Below are positions 33,483 to 41,068 of a DNA stretch of 51,843 bases, piece by piece. The number at the start of each line of letters is the position of its first letter. The first letter of the stretch is position 1. The stretch spans positions 1 through 51,843 of the forward strand of contig DHEF01000010.1 of assembly GCA_002399735.1 (NCBI GenBank), written 5' to 3'. The translations under genes were made by a program, and so were the position numbers. The notes under the pieces were generated by a model, which had not been told where the DNA came from, ran no database searches, and saw only the letters and a list, made by a program, of their open reading frames with translations. The DNA is from Chitinophagaceae bacterium UBA4857 (GTDB taxonomy: Bacteria; Bacteroidota; Bacteroidia; Chitinophagales; Chitinophagaceae).

Positions 33483-33553
33483 CTAAATGCTGCATAGCGA
33501 ACCGGACGTACAAGTGAGTGACACAACTAAAGCTCAATCAAAGGTGGGACGCC
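33483..33553 (-). repeat. Mosaic intergenic repeat R1, inverted copy
   Basis: Read on the minus strand it gives TTACCGGCGTCCC, ACCTTTGATTGAGCTTTAG, TTGTGTCACTCACTT, CGTCCGGTTCGCTATGCAGC, the same module order as the plus-strand copy at 33049. The two inverted copies flank the 35-aa gene. Confidence 0.65.
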
Positions 33554-33665
33554 GGTAAAAAAAATAAAAAACACATTTCCTATTAACCATTAACTATGAA
33601 CGATTAGCTACTAATTAACAAATCCTTTTTCACAATTTGTCATTTTAAGTTTTATTTTGCTTGTA

Positions 33666-36179
33666 ATGGCCAAACATCTACTCACTGTTTTTTGCTTTTT
33701 TATTATTTCGTCAACTGCATTTGCGGGGCGTATTAGTGGTAAAATTACCGATATAGAAGGCAACCCCTTATCATTCGCATCAGTAACTATAAAAGGTACT
33801 AACAAAGGTGTAAACGCCAATAATGCCGGTACTTACAGCATTAACCTTAATAGCGGTAACTACACTATTGTTTGCCAGTTTGTGGGTTACACCAAGGTAG
33901 AAAAACAAATAACGGTAACCGACGAAAATCAGGTAGTTGATTTTGTATTAAGTCTGCAAGGTTTAACTATGGATGAAGTGATTATTAAAAAAGGGGAGGA
34001 TCCTGCTTATGAGATCATTCGTAATGCGATAAAAAAACGTTCCTATTATAATAATCAGGTAGACTCGTTTGAAGTAAATGTTTACATAAAAGGCATTATG
34101 CGTTCCCGCAAATTACCCCAAAAAGTATTTGGTCAAAAAATTGAAAGAGAAGCAAATGACGGCCTGGACTCAACCGGTAAAGGCATTTTGTTTTTGTCTG
34201 AATCGCTTACCAAAGTGGCTTATGCCAAACCCGATAAAATCAAGTTAGACGTAATTTCTACCCGGCAAAGTGGAGGCGATGGTTTTGGTTTAAGCTTTCC
34301 GTTTTTCATTAACTTTTACCAAAACAATGTAGCCGTTTTTGATAACAATATAAACCCACGAGGTTTTGTATCACCCATTGCCGATGGTGCTTTAAACTTT
34401 TACAAATTCAAATACGAAGGCTTTTTTGTTGAAGATGGTAAAACCATTAACACCATCAAGGTTATACCACGTCGTAAAAACGAACCGGTATTTTCCGGTA
34501 CCATACATATTGTAGAAGATGAATGGGCTATCCATAGCCTTGATTTGGTTACCACAAAAAATTACCAATTGGAATTAGCCGACTCTCTACGCATCAGCCA
34601 GCTTTCATCTGTTGTGCAAGATGATGTTTGGAAAACTAAAAACCAGATTACCAATATAACTTTCAAACGTTTTGGTATAGATGTAGCCGGAGATTTTGTG
34701 AATGTTTACTCAGACTACAATATTAATCCAGGATTTAAGAAAAAACATTTTGGTAATATTTTAATGCGTTACGATACCGCATCTAATAAACGTGACACCA
34801 ATTACTGGAACGAAGTACGACCTATACCATTAGACCCGGATGAAGTGCGGGATTATATTTTTAAAGACAGTGTTGCAAAGGTAAGTAGAGACTCAGTGTA
34901 CAGTAAACCTTACCGTGATTCTTTAATAAGTAAACAAAACAAGTTTACTATACCCGGGTTATTATGGAAGTCGGGTGGTGCAAGCCTTGCCATAGGCGGC
35001 AAAAAAAATATGGCTTTTTATAAAGTAAAACCATTATTACCACAATTGGAATATAATACAGTGGAGGGCATTTCGCTAAACGTTAACCAACATCTCAGAA
35101 TGACACCAGAGAAAAGTAAGGTGGGTTACGCTTTGGACTGGTTTACACGTTATGGTTTTATGAACGGGCATCTTAATTCATTTGGTGTACTTACAGTAAA
35201 CAACAGAAAAAAAGAATCGTTTAATCAACAACTACTAAAACTTTCAGGTGGTAAAAGATTGGTACAGTTTAATGCAGATAATCCAATAGATAAATGGACG
35301 AATGCTGCATACACTTTGTTACTGAAAAGAAACTACATGAAATTGTATGAAAACTGGTTTGCCGGTGTATCATGGGAGCATAACACGGAAAACGGTTTTA
35401 GTTATACCATACATGGTACTTACGAGAACCGTTTACCGGTGGAGAACACAACTGATTTTTCTGTATTTAATCGTAGTGATAATTTGTTACCCAATCACCC
35501 CTACGAGTTAGCCAACATGTCTTTTGAAAAACACCAGGCACTTATCGCCGGTTTTTCTATCAGGTGGCAACCGGGGCAAAAGTATATTCAATATCCAAAG
35601 TATAAACGATCTTTAGGTTCACGTATGCCGGTCTTCGATCTGGCTTATACCAAAGGTATCAGCGGGTTATTGGGCAGCGATGTTGATTATGATAAATGGG
35701 CATTATCCGTAAATCATAAAAAGAATTTTAAACTGGGCGGTGAGTTTAAATACAAAATTGGTGTAGGTGGCTTTTTAAATAGTAAATCAGTTTCTATCCC
35801 CGATTTACAGCACTTTAACGGTAACCGGACTTTTTACAATACAAAATACTTAAACAGTTTTCAACTGGCTCCTTATTACAGGTATAGTAATGCCGAAAGC
35901 TTTTATGCCATTACACATATCGAACATCATTTAAATGGTTTACTGACTAATAAAATTCCGCTGTTAAACTCGTTAAAATGGAATTTAGTATTGGGTGGCA
36001 ATGCTTTTTTTGTAAACGAAAACAACTATTATATTGAGGCCTTTGCCGGACTGGAAAATATATTCAAAATATTCAGGGTAGATGTGGTGAATGCTTACCA
36101 ACCCGGTATTGGAAATAACGTGGGTGTTCGTGTAGGCTTAGGTGGTATTATTGGCGGTCAAATGCGTTTTGGGAATTAG
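33666..36179 (+). CDS. Outer-membrane DUF5686 protein with N-terminal carboxypeptidase-regulatory-like domain
   Basis: An 837-aa protein with a signal peptide (about residues 1-20). A carboxypeptidase-D-regulatory-like beta domain follows (about 22-100: GRISGKITDIEGNPLSFASVTIKGTNKGV). A long DUF5686-type region then runs to a C-terminal beta barrel with alternating aromatic residues, ending in GQMRFGN, an OMP-like terminal strand. These proteins are typical of Bacteroidota and probably reside in the outer membrane; no substrate is known. I chose the ATG at 33666 over a TTG 9 nt earlier because it directly begins the signal peptide. A near-consensus TTATTTTG lies just upstream. Confidence 0.88.
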   Translation: MAKHLLTVFCFFIISSTAFAGRISGKITDIEGNPLSFASVTIKGTNKGVNANNAGTYSINLNSGNYTIVCQFVGYTKVEKQITVTDENQVVDFVLSLQGLTMDEVIIKKGEDPAYEIIRNAIKKRSYYNNQVDSFEVNVYIKGIMRSRKLPQKVFGQKIEREANDGLDSTGKGILFLSESLTKVAYAKPDKIKLDVISTRQSGGDGFGLSFPFFINFYQNNVAVFDNNINPRGFVSPIADGALNFYKFKYEGFFVEDGKTINTIKVIPRRKNEPVFSGTIHIVEDEWAIHSLDLVTTKNYQLELADSLRISQLSSVVQDDVWKTKNQITNITFKRFGIDVAGDFVNVYSDYNINPGFKKKHFGNILMRYDTASNKRDTNYWNEVRPIPLDPDEVRDYIFKDSVAKVSRDSVYSKPYRDSLISKQNKFTIPGLLWKSGGASLAIGGKKNMAFYKVKPLLPQLEYNTVEGISLNVNQHLRMTPEKSKVGYALDWFTRYGFMNGHLNSFGVLTVNNRKKESFNQQLLKLSGGKRLVQFNADNPIDKWTNAAYTLLLKRNYMKLYENWFAGVSWEHNTENGFSYTIHGTYENRLPVENTTDFSVFNRSDNLLPNHPYELANMSFEKHQALIAGFSIRWQPGQKYIQYPKYKRSLGSRMPVFDLAYTKGISGLLGSDVDYDKWALSVNHKKNFKLGGEFKYKIGVGGFLNSKSVSIPDLQHFNGNRTFYNTKYLNSFQLAPYYRYSNAESFYAITHIEHHLNGLLTNKIPLLNSLKWNLVLGGNAFFVNENNYYIEAFAGLENIFKIFRVDVVNAYQPGIGNNVGVRVGLGGIIGGQMRFGN

Positions 36180-36354
36180 GTTTTTTTGTTGTCAACTGTA
36201 GTAATGCTAATCAACTTCTGTTGCGTCGCACACTGTATCGTTCCGTTCGCTAATCAACACCGTGTTATACGCAGCTTCTTTAGAAAAGAGGATGAGACAT
36301 TGTATTGTCAGCTCCTAATTAACTAGTTTTCAAATTATCTAATTGTCTAATTGC
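36180..36354. repeat. Spacer with R1 fragment and ATCTAATTG repeat
   Basis: It contains TTGTTGCGTCGCACACTG and GTTCGCTAATCAACACCGTGTTATACGCAG (R1 modules, about 36203-36268) and TTTTCAAATTATCTAATTGTCTAATTGCC near 36325, a simple-repeat tract also seen near 21650 and 40985. No gene. Confidence 0.55.
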
Positions 36355-37476
36355 CTATTGCACAATTTCTTGTTGCAACCACTTGGCAATTGTTTCATTA
36401 AAGTTGGATGCATTTAATCCTATTAGCGTATTGGTTAAACTTAAAAAGTGTTCAATACTATTTGGAGCGGTTACTACTTTTGTAATACCGTTCATGCCAT
36501 ATTTTTCTTTAATCTTTTTACAAATTAAAGCACCAATAAAATACTTGGCCGAAATTTTCCCATCCACCTGAAAGTCTTTTATATAACCTTCATAAATATT
36601 GGTAATGTTTTTTTCTTTTATTCGGTTAGCCAAATGGCTTATACCTTCTTCGTAAGTTATTCCGCCGCTGCCGCCTAATAAAGTAGCCAGACCTTCATCG
36701 GCAAAATTGTTTATTTGTCCGTTATTAATACTGCGTGTATACAGGTGTACAAATTCATGTTCATAAATTTCTGAATTGTTCGCAGCCAACACCGTTCCCG
36801 CTTCAAATTTTACAAAGCCACCGGTTGTATCGTAATACATATTGGGCAAATAATCAAACCCAAGGTGATTAAATAAGGTAACGGCATTTTTAAACTTATA
36901 ATAAGTAACTGGTCTTACCGGCAACCCAAACATGGCGGCTATTCTATAATTAATAGCATCCATTTTTTTACAATCCGCTTTATTAATATGATCGGTGTAT
37001 TTATACAGTATAGAGCCTGCCTGATGGCTTTGCATTATACCGGAGTGATATGATGCCATGGAATAAAATTTAAACCCGGTTTCATGCTTTTGAGCATATA
37101 CATTGTAAATACAATTAATGGTAGTACTACTATTTTCATCGGTTTTGGTGTAGGCCAGTTTTACTTTGTATGCAGTAGGATTTATGGGATCTACACGCAT
37201 TACTACCGGCTGTTGTGTAACATTATTATCTATGTTAGCAAAAAATACGAAAGCATCTGGATCGTTTTTAATATAGTCTTTATCAATAACGGTGGAGTTG
37301 ATGGGGTAGTCCTTTACATCATCTAAAAAAGTTATCAGGTTTGCTTTAAGCAAATCAGCAGTGGTAGTATCAATACCATAAAATGCTATGGGGTTAACAG
37401 ACATACGATTGTCTGCCACTTGTGTACAAGCAGTAAGTTGTATATGTAGCAATATTGCACTAAATAACTTGGCCAT
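36355..37476 (-). CDS. Lipoprotein with HExxH gluzincin-like metallopeptidase domain
   Basis: A 373-aa protein with a short signal and lipobox LTAC, with Cys17 as the lipidation site. The mature part is not recognised as a whole. It contains HEFVH (His240-Glu241-His244) and, 17 residues on, ADEGLATLLGG with Glu261 as a plausible third zinc ligand. This is the HExxH...E arrangement of gluzincins (the M1/M4-like basket that also includes DUF4157/M61-like secreted peptidases). An N-terminal domain of about 190 aa of unknown fold precedes it. It is convergent with the DUF5686 gene. Substrate unknown. Confidence 0.8.
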   Translation of the reverse strand: MAKLFSAILLHIQLTACTQVADNRMSVNPIAFYGIDTTTADLLKANLITFLDDVKDYPINSTVIDKDYIKNDPDAFVFFANIDNNVTQQPVVMRVDPINPTAYKVKLAYTKTDENSSTTINCIYNVYAQKHETGFKFYSMASYHSGIMQSHQAGSILYKYTDHINKADCKKMDAINYRIAAMFGLPVRPVTYYKFKNAVTLFNHLGFDYLPNMYYDTTGGFVKFEAGTVLAANNSEIYEHEFVHLYTRSINNGQINNFADEGLATLLGGSGGITYEEGISHLANRIKEKNITNIYEGYIKDFQVDGKISAKYFIGALICKKIKEKYGMNGITKVVTAPNSIEHFLSLTNTLIGLNASNFNETIAKWLQQEIVQ

Positions 37477-37693
37477 AAAATAAAACGCTTACAAAATGTT
37501 GAGTATTGTTACTACAGTTGCAGTGTGCGACGCAACAGACGATGATAGTAGCACTACAGCTGATAACATAATAAAATCACTGCCGGTAAAAGCTTTATAA
37601 AAAACTAAACAGTTGTCAAATTTAAAATTGCCATAACATAAACCAATGATTTACAAACAAAAGATTTGCGTTTAAATTGTTAAAATCTATGAT

Positions 37694-37701
37694 TATCTTT
37701 G
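37694..37701 (+). promoter_or_regulatory. -7 element of trhO
   Basis: TATCTTTG is a perfect TAnnTTTG. A TTG at 37677-37679 is rather close (14 nt spacer). The expected start site near 37705 gives a leader of about 94 nt. Confidence 0.65.
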
Positions 37702-37704
37702 CAG

Positions 37705-37798
37705 CGGTTTTAAAAGACCGACATGAAATTTGGTGTAACCTGCAATTACCCAATTATTAATTAATTTTCCGCAGAGGCGGAATCAAATTTCAAAAGTT
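37705..37798 (+). promoter_or_regulatory. Structured 5' leader of trhO (candidate cis-regulatory RNA)
   Basis: TGAAATTTG (37724-37732) pairs perfectly over 9 bp with CAAATTTCA (37784-37792), ending 6 nt before the ATG. Inside are a hairpin TTCCGC-AGAG-GCGGAA (37767-37782) stacked against the 3' strand, and a weaker GTAA/TTAC hairpin (37735-37749). Another stem, CGGT/ACCG (37705-37720), precedes them. The layout is that of a closing helix with a multibranch loop. I do not recognise it as any named riboswitch. Confidence 0.5.
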
Positions 37799-38830
37799 AT
37801 GGCTTTACACAATCGTGTTTCCCGTCAGGAATTAAAGGATCGTATTGCAAATGATCCAACTCCGCGTACTACTATTTCTTTTTACCAGTATTTTGTTATT
37901 GCTGATCCGCTTTCATTCAGAAATGAAATGTACCGTGCCATGAACACCATTGGCGTAATGGGCCGCATTTATGTGGCCAAAGAAGGTATAAATGCGCAAA
38001 TAAGTGTGCCTACTGAAAACTTTGAAGCGCTAAAAACTTATTTATACAGTATTCCTGAATTGAACGGTTTACGTTTAAATATTGCCGTAAATGATGATGG
38101 AAAATCCTTTTATGTACTGGATATAAAAGTGCGGGAAAAAATTGTAGCTGATGGTATTGACGATCCGGATTTTGATATGGCCAACAAGGGCAAATATGTG
38201 AATGCCGAACAGTTTAACCAACTAACCGGCGATCCTGATACCATTGTGATTGACATGCGCAATCATTATGAATTTGAAGTAGGCCATTTTGAAAAAGCAA
38301 TAGAAATACCAAGCGATACGTTCCGGGATCAGTTACCCATGGCTGCCGATATGATGGCAGAGCATAAGGATAAAAATATCATTATGTATTGCACCGGCGG
38401 TATACGCTGCGAGAAAGCATCGGCATATATGTTACACAAGGGTTTTAAAAATGTATTTCACCTGGAAGGTGGTATTATTAACTATACCAACCACGTAAAA
38501 AAAGCCGGACTTGATAATAAATTTCATGGAAAAAACTTTGTGTTTGACCAACGTTTGGGTGAAAGAATTACCGACGAAATAATTGCCAACTGCCACCAAT
38601 GTGGTAAACCGGCCGATACCCATACCAATTGCATTAACGATGCCTGTCATTTATTGTTTATACAATGTGATGAGTGCAAAGAAAAGTTTGAAAACTGCTG
38701 TAGTCAGGAGTGTCAGGATTTTATACACTTGCCGGAGGAAGAACAAAAAACATTGAGAAGCGGTATTGACAAGGGTAGAAACGTTTTCAATAAATCCAAA
38801 AGCATATTGCAACAAAAAATGAATAAATAG
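37799..38830 (+). CDS. trhO: tRNA uridine(34) hydroxylase, rhodanese-type (YceA family)
   Basis: TrhO hydroxylates U34 of certain tRNAs to 5-hydroxyuridine. The 343-aa protein has the YceA N-terminal domain (YQYFVIADPLSFRNEMYRAM, KEGINAQISVP). A rhodanese domain follows, with the catalytic Cys in MYCTGGIRCEKAS (Cys198 and Cys204). A C-terminal Cys-rich segment is also present (CHQCG, CINDACH, CDECKEKFENCC, from about 262), as in longer family members. The ATG at 37799 is well supported by the leader and the conserved start. A lipoprotein gene follows 41 nt later, possibly in the same transcript. Confidence 0.93.
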   Translation: MALHNRVSRQELKDRIANDPTPRTTISFYQYFVIADPLSFRNEMYRAMNTIGVMGRIYVAKEGINAQISVPTENFEALKTYLYSIPELNGLRLNIAVNDDGKSFYVLDIKVREKIVADGIDDPDFDMANKGKYVNAEQFNQLTGDPDTIVIDMRNHYEFEVGHFEKAIEIPSDTFRDQLPMAADMMAEHKDKNIIMYCTGGIRCEKASAYMLHKGFKNVFHLEGGIINYTNHVKKAGLDNKFHGKNFVFDQRLGERITDEIIANCHQCGKPADTHTNCINDACHLLFIQCDECKEKFENCCSQECQDFIHLPEEEQKTLRSGIDKGRNVFNKSKSILQQKMNK

Positions 38831-38871
38831 CTTGTTGTTGCATTTACAATACACCATTAAAAAGCACTGTT

Positions 38872-39720
38872 TTGAAAAAAATAATCCTGTATATTTTTCC
38901 TCTTTTTATGCTATCCTGTAAAGAGGATACAAAAATAAGTGACGATAAGTTGGAAGGCGGCTGGTTGGTTTTGTACCCTGACGACAAACAGCTAAACAGC
39001 GATGAACGCAGAAGTTATGCTACCGTACAAGATTCAGTTGTAGGCCTACTTGGTTTAAAAGTATTACGTTTTGATGAAGGCGGTATGTTTTACCAGGCAG
39101 ACAGCTTGTATAAAAAAGATGGCGAAGGAGAATGGAAATTATTACCCGAAGCTGTTGTACATATTGCCAATGCAGGCAAAGGCCTGAATGTATTTTATGG
39201 TAAAGACGCTGTTATTAATAAGGACACTTTAAAAATGACCGAAAAAATTGATGCCGGTGAACAACAGGTATCGATTGTTTGGAACTTGAAAAAAATTACT
39301 GATAAAAAGTATAGTTCATTATTTACTGACGAAGGCAATAACTGGCGTAAAAAAGCCAATGCAGTAGAAGATAAAACTGCCCTTACAAAACGTGTATTGG
39401 CTATGTTACACTATTATTCTTTGTACTATGAGTTGGTATCAAATGAATCAGCATTCTTTGTATCGCAACGTGTGCATTTACCCTTTAAATATTACCAGCA
39501 TGGGGTAGGTATGGAGCCTTTTAATAAGGAGTCGTCTTTTGCCCGTTATTTTTATAACGAGGTGCAAGCCCTGGAGGCGTATGGTATTATTTCAACCGGC
39601 ATGGATCAGTTTAGTAAATATGGTAAATATCCTTCCGGTAAAAATTACGTGATAGAATATTCCTTGTTTATGAGTAAGATGAAGGAAACAATAGAAATAG
39701 AAACAGCTATAAAGTTATAA
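38872..39720 (+). CDS. Lipoprotein of unknown function
   Basis: A 282-aa protein starting at TTG. The only ATG nearby (residue 13) would cut the signal peptide, while TTG gives the lipobox LSC with Cys16 (LYIFPLFMLSC). The mature protein has a lipocalin-like start (EGGWLVLYPDDKQL, beta strands with 'KVLRFDEGGMFY') to about residue 140, and then a helical C-terminal part with many aromatic residues. I recognise no family. It lies 41 nt after trhO, with a strong terminator right after it. Confidence 0.75.
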   Translation: MKKIILYIFPLFMLSCKEDTKISDDKLEGGWLVLYPDDKQLNSDERRSYATVQDSVVGLLGLKVLRFDEGGMFYQADSLYKKDGEGEWKLLPEAVVHIANAGKGLNVFYGKDAVINKDTLKMTEKIDAGEQQVSIVWNLKKITDKKYSSLFTDEGNNWRKKANAVEDKTALTKRVLAMLHYYSLYYELVSNESAFFVSQRVHLPFKYYQHGVGMEPFNKESSFARYFYNEVQALEAYGIISTGMDQFSKYGKYPSGKNYVIEYSLFMSKMKETIEIETAIKL

Positions 39721-39724
39721 AAGT

Positions 39725-39754
39725 AAAAGGGACTTCAAACGAAGTCCCTTTTTT
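39725..39754. terminator. Intrinsic terminator after the lipoprotein gene
   Basis: AAAAGGGACTTC (39725-39736) pairs with GAAGTCCCTTTT (39741-39752) around an AAAC loop and is followed by T residues. It lies between convergent genes and should serve both. Confidence 0.9.
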
Positions 39755-39779
39755 CCAATTATTTGCTATAATTAAAATA

Positions 39780-40064
39780 TTACCAGCGATTGTTGGAATG
39801 AGCAGGTCTTGCAGGACGCTCTTCTTTTGGACGAGCAACCATAACCTTAATAGTACGACCGTCAACGGTAGCACCATCTAACTCAGCAATAGCTTTTTCA
39901 GCAGCAGCATCATCAGACATTTCAACAAAACCAAAACCTTTGCTACGGTTAGTAAATTTGTCAGTGATAACTTTAGCAGATGTAACTTCACCATACTCTG
40001 CGAAATAGCTTCTCAAATCTTCGTCAATTACAGCGAAGCTGAGGTTTGAAACATAAATGTTCAT
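39780..40064 (-). CDS. RRM-type RNA-binding protein
   Basis: The 94-aa protein is a single RNA recognition motif with RNP2 IYVSNL (3-8) and RNP1 KGFGFVEM (42-49), plus a short basic Arg/Pro tail. In Bacteroides, RRM proteins of this type (Rbp) bind RNA and affect polysaccharide-utilisation and cold responses. Here the target is unknown. Its promoter (TATCTTTG, 40203-40196) predicts a leader of about 128 nt, long for such a small gene, and suggests post-transcriptional control. The divergent DUF1905/YdeI gene has its own promoter overlapping the control region. Confidence 0.93.
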   Translation of the reverse strand: MNIYVSNLSFAVIDEDLRSYFAEYGEVTSAKVITDKFTNRSKGFGFVEMSDDAAAEKAIAELDGATVDGRTIKVMVARPKEERPARPAHSNNRW

Positions 40065-40195
40065 TCAAGAGAAATTAAAATAAATAAAAATACTTGAGAA
40101 AACAGGGTAAAGAAGAAGACTTACTATCAAAACAAAAATGCTTAGCAGGAATTATCGTTCAGTTACACGAGGCTGTAAAACTCAAATTAACGGGG

Positions 40196-40237
40196 CAAAG
40201 ATAGCTCCTTTTAATCACAAACAATCTTTTAATTTTG
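40196..40237. promoter_or_regulatory. Overlapping divergent promoters of the RRM and DUF1905 genes
   Basis: On the minus strand TATCTTTG (40203-40196) has TTG 18 nt upstream (40224-40222) and serves the RRM gene. On the plus strand TAATTTTG (40230-40237) serves the DUF1905 gene, with a leader of about 27 nt. The two promoters overlap, so RNA polymerase cannot occupy both at once. Confidence 0.6.
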
Positions 40238-40267
40238 AAAAACAATAATCTGTAACAATTTGCTAAC

Positions 40268-40774
40268 ATGGTTACCTACACAACGCAAATAAAAAAGTTT
40301 ACCAACAACGGCGAAAAATCAGGCTGGACCTACATTACAGTGCCACAAGACATAGCACATACCATAAAACCCGGTAACAAAAAAGGTTTTAGGGTAAAGG
40401 GCAAGCTTGATAATTATCATATTGAAATGGTGGCATTAATACCCATGGGTGACGGAAATTTTATTATTCCGCTAAATGCGACGTTTAGAAAAGGTATTGC
40501 AAAGAAAGTGGGAGCCATGTTGCAGGTACAAATAAAAGAAGACAAAACCGAATACCAGCTCAATAGTTTTTTAGTAGAATGTCTGGCCGATGTACCTGAG
40601 GCACAAACCTTTTTTAATACTTTAACCAACAGCCATAAAAACTATTTCAGCAAATGGATTGATAGTGCCAAAACGGATATAACCCGCGATAAAAGAATTG
40701 CCCAAGCCATTTACGGACTGGAACGAAAAATGGATTATGGCGCCATGATACGTTTTCACCAAAAGAAGAGTTAG
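40268..40774 (+). CDS. DUF1905 / YdeI-OmpD-associated family protein
   Basis: The 168-aa protein joins a DUF1905 domain (about 1-95: FTNNGEKSGWTYITVPQDIAHTIKPG, FIIPLNATFRKGIAKKVG) to a C-terminal helical YdeI/OmpD-associated domain (about 105-165: YFSKWIDSAKTDITRDKRIAQAI). Members have been linked to bacteriocin or antimicrobial-peptide tolerance in other bacteria; the biochemistry is unknown. It is divergent from the RRM gene with overlapping promoters. Confidence 0.88.
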   Translation: MVTYTTQIKKFTNNGEKSGWTYITVPQDIAHTIKPGNKKGFRVKGKLDNYHIEMVALIPMGDGNFIIPLNATFRKGIAKKVGAMLQVQIKEDKTEYQLNSFLVECLADVPEAQTFFNTLTNSHKNYFSKWIDSAKTDITRDKRIAQAIYGLERKMDYGAMIRFHQKKS

Positions 40775-41068
40775 TTTTTTGTTACCAACGTCCCTCCCTT
40801 GATTGAGCTTCGGTTGTGTCACTCACTGCATCGTTCAGTAATTCTATTCAGCATTGTGTAAAAGCCTTATAAAATATTGGAGTCTTAATTGTTTAGGGTT
40901 CAACTCCCTCTCCTAAAGGAGAGGGCTGGGGTGAGGTTCTATTGAGCATGTGCAAGTTTTCAACTTTATCGGTCAAACTCATTTTCAAATAACCTCATTT
41001 TCAAATTATCTAATTGTTTCCTTATCTTACCGCATAGCAATCAAGCCCGAAAATTTTCTTATTGTTTT
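40775..41068. repeat. Spacer with R1 copy and palindromic repeat
   Basis: It starts with a full R1 copy (40780-40865: TTACCAACGTCCC, CCCTTGATTGAGCTT, TTGTGTCACTCACTG, CAGTAATTCTATTCAGCATTGTG). A CTCCCTCTCCTAAAGGAGAGGG palindrome follows at 40903-40925, and then the TTTTCAAATTATCTAATTG tract near 40985. No gene. Confidence 0.65.

Larger units (their letters stand above)
32917..33665. other. 749-nt repeat-rich spacer
   Basis: This is the longest gene-poor stretch in the window. It has GTTCAA simple repeats (about 32948-32990), R1 in plus orientation (33049-33131), the tandem-hairpin repeat R5 copy 2 (33161-33211), a small hairpin (33236-33254), the proposed 35-aa gene on the minus strand (33273-33380), and R1 in minus orientation (33483-33553). 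AACCATTAACTATGAAC strings follow before the next gene. Confidence 0.6.
37477..37798. other. 322-nt spacer: R1 fragment and trhO leader
   Basis: The left part has an inverted R1 fragment (GTGCGACGCAACAGACGATG, near 37526, and TAGCTGATAACATA). The right part has the trhO promoter and a structured leader, given separately. No ORF. Confidence 0.6.

Noticed and set aside
33049..33553. CRISPR-like array
   Set aside because: R1 copies are few, spaced irregularly, occur in both orientations and have no uniform spacer length. No cas gene is in the window.
37705..37798. Known riboswitch before trhO (preQ1, SAM or TPP)
   Set aside because: The conserved core sequences of these classes are not present and no ligand link is known for trhO, so it is left as an unnamed leader.
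40903..40939. Intrinsic terminator after the DUF1905 gene
   Set aside because: The palindrome is of the dispersed CTCTCCTAAAGGAGAG type, lies 130 nt past the stop and has no T tract, so I kept it as a repeat.
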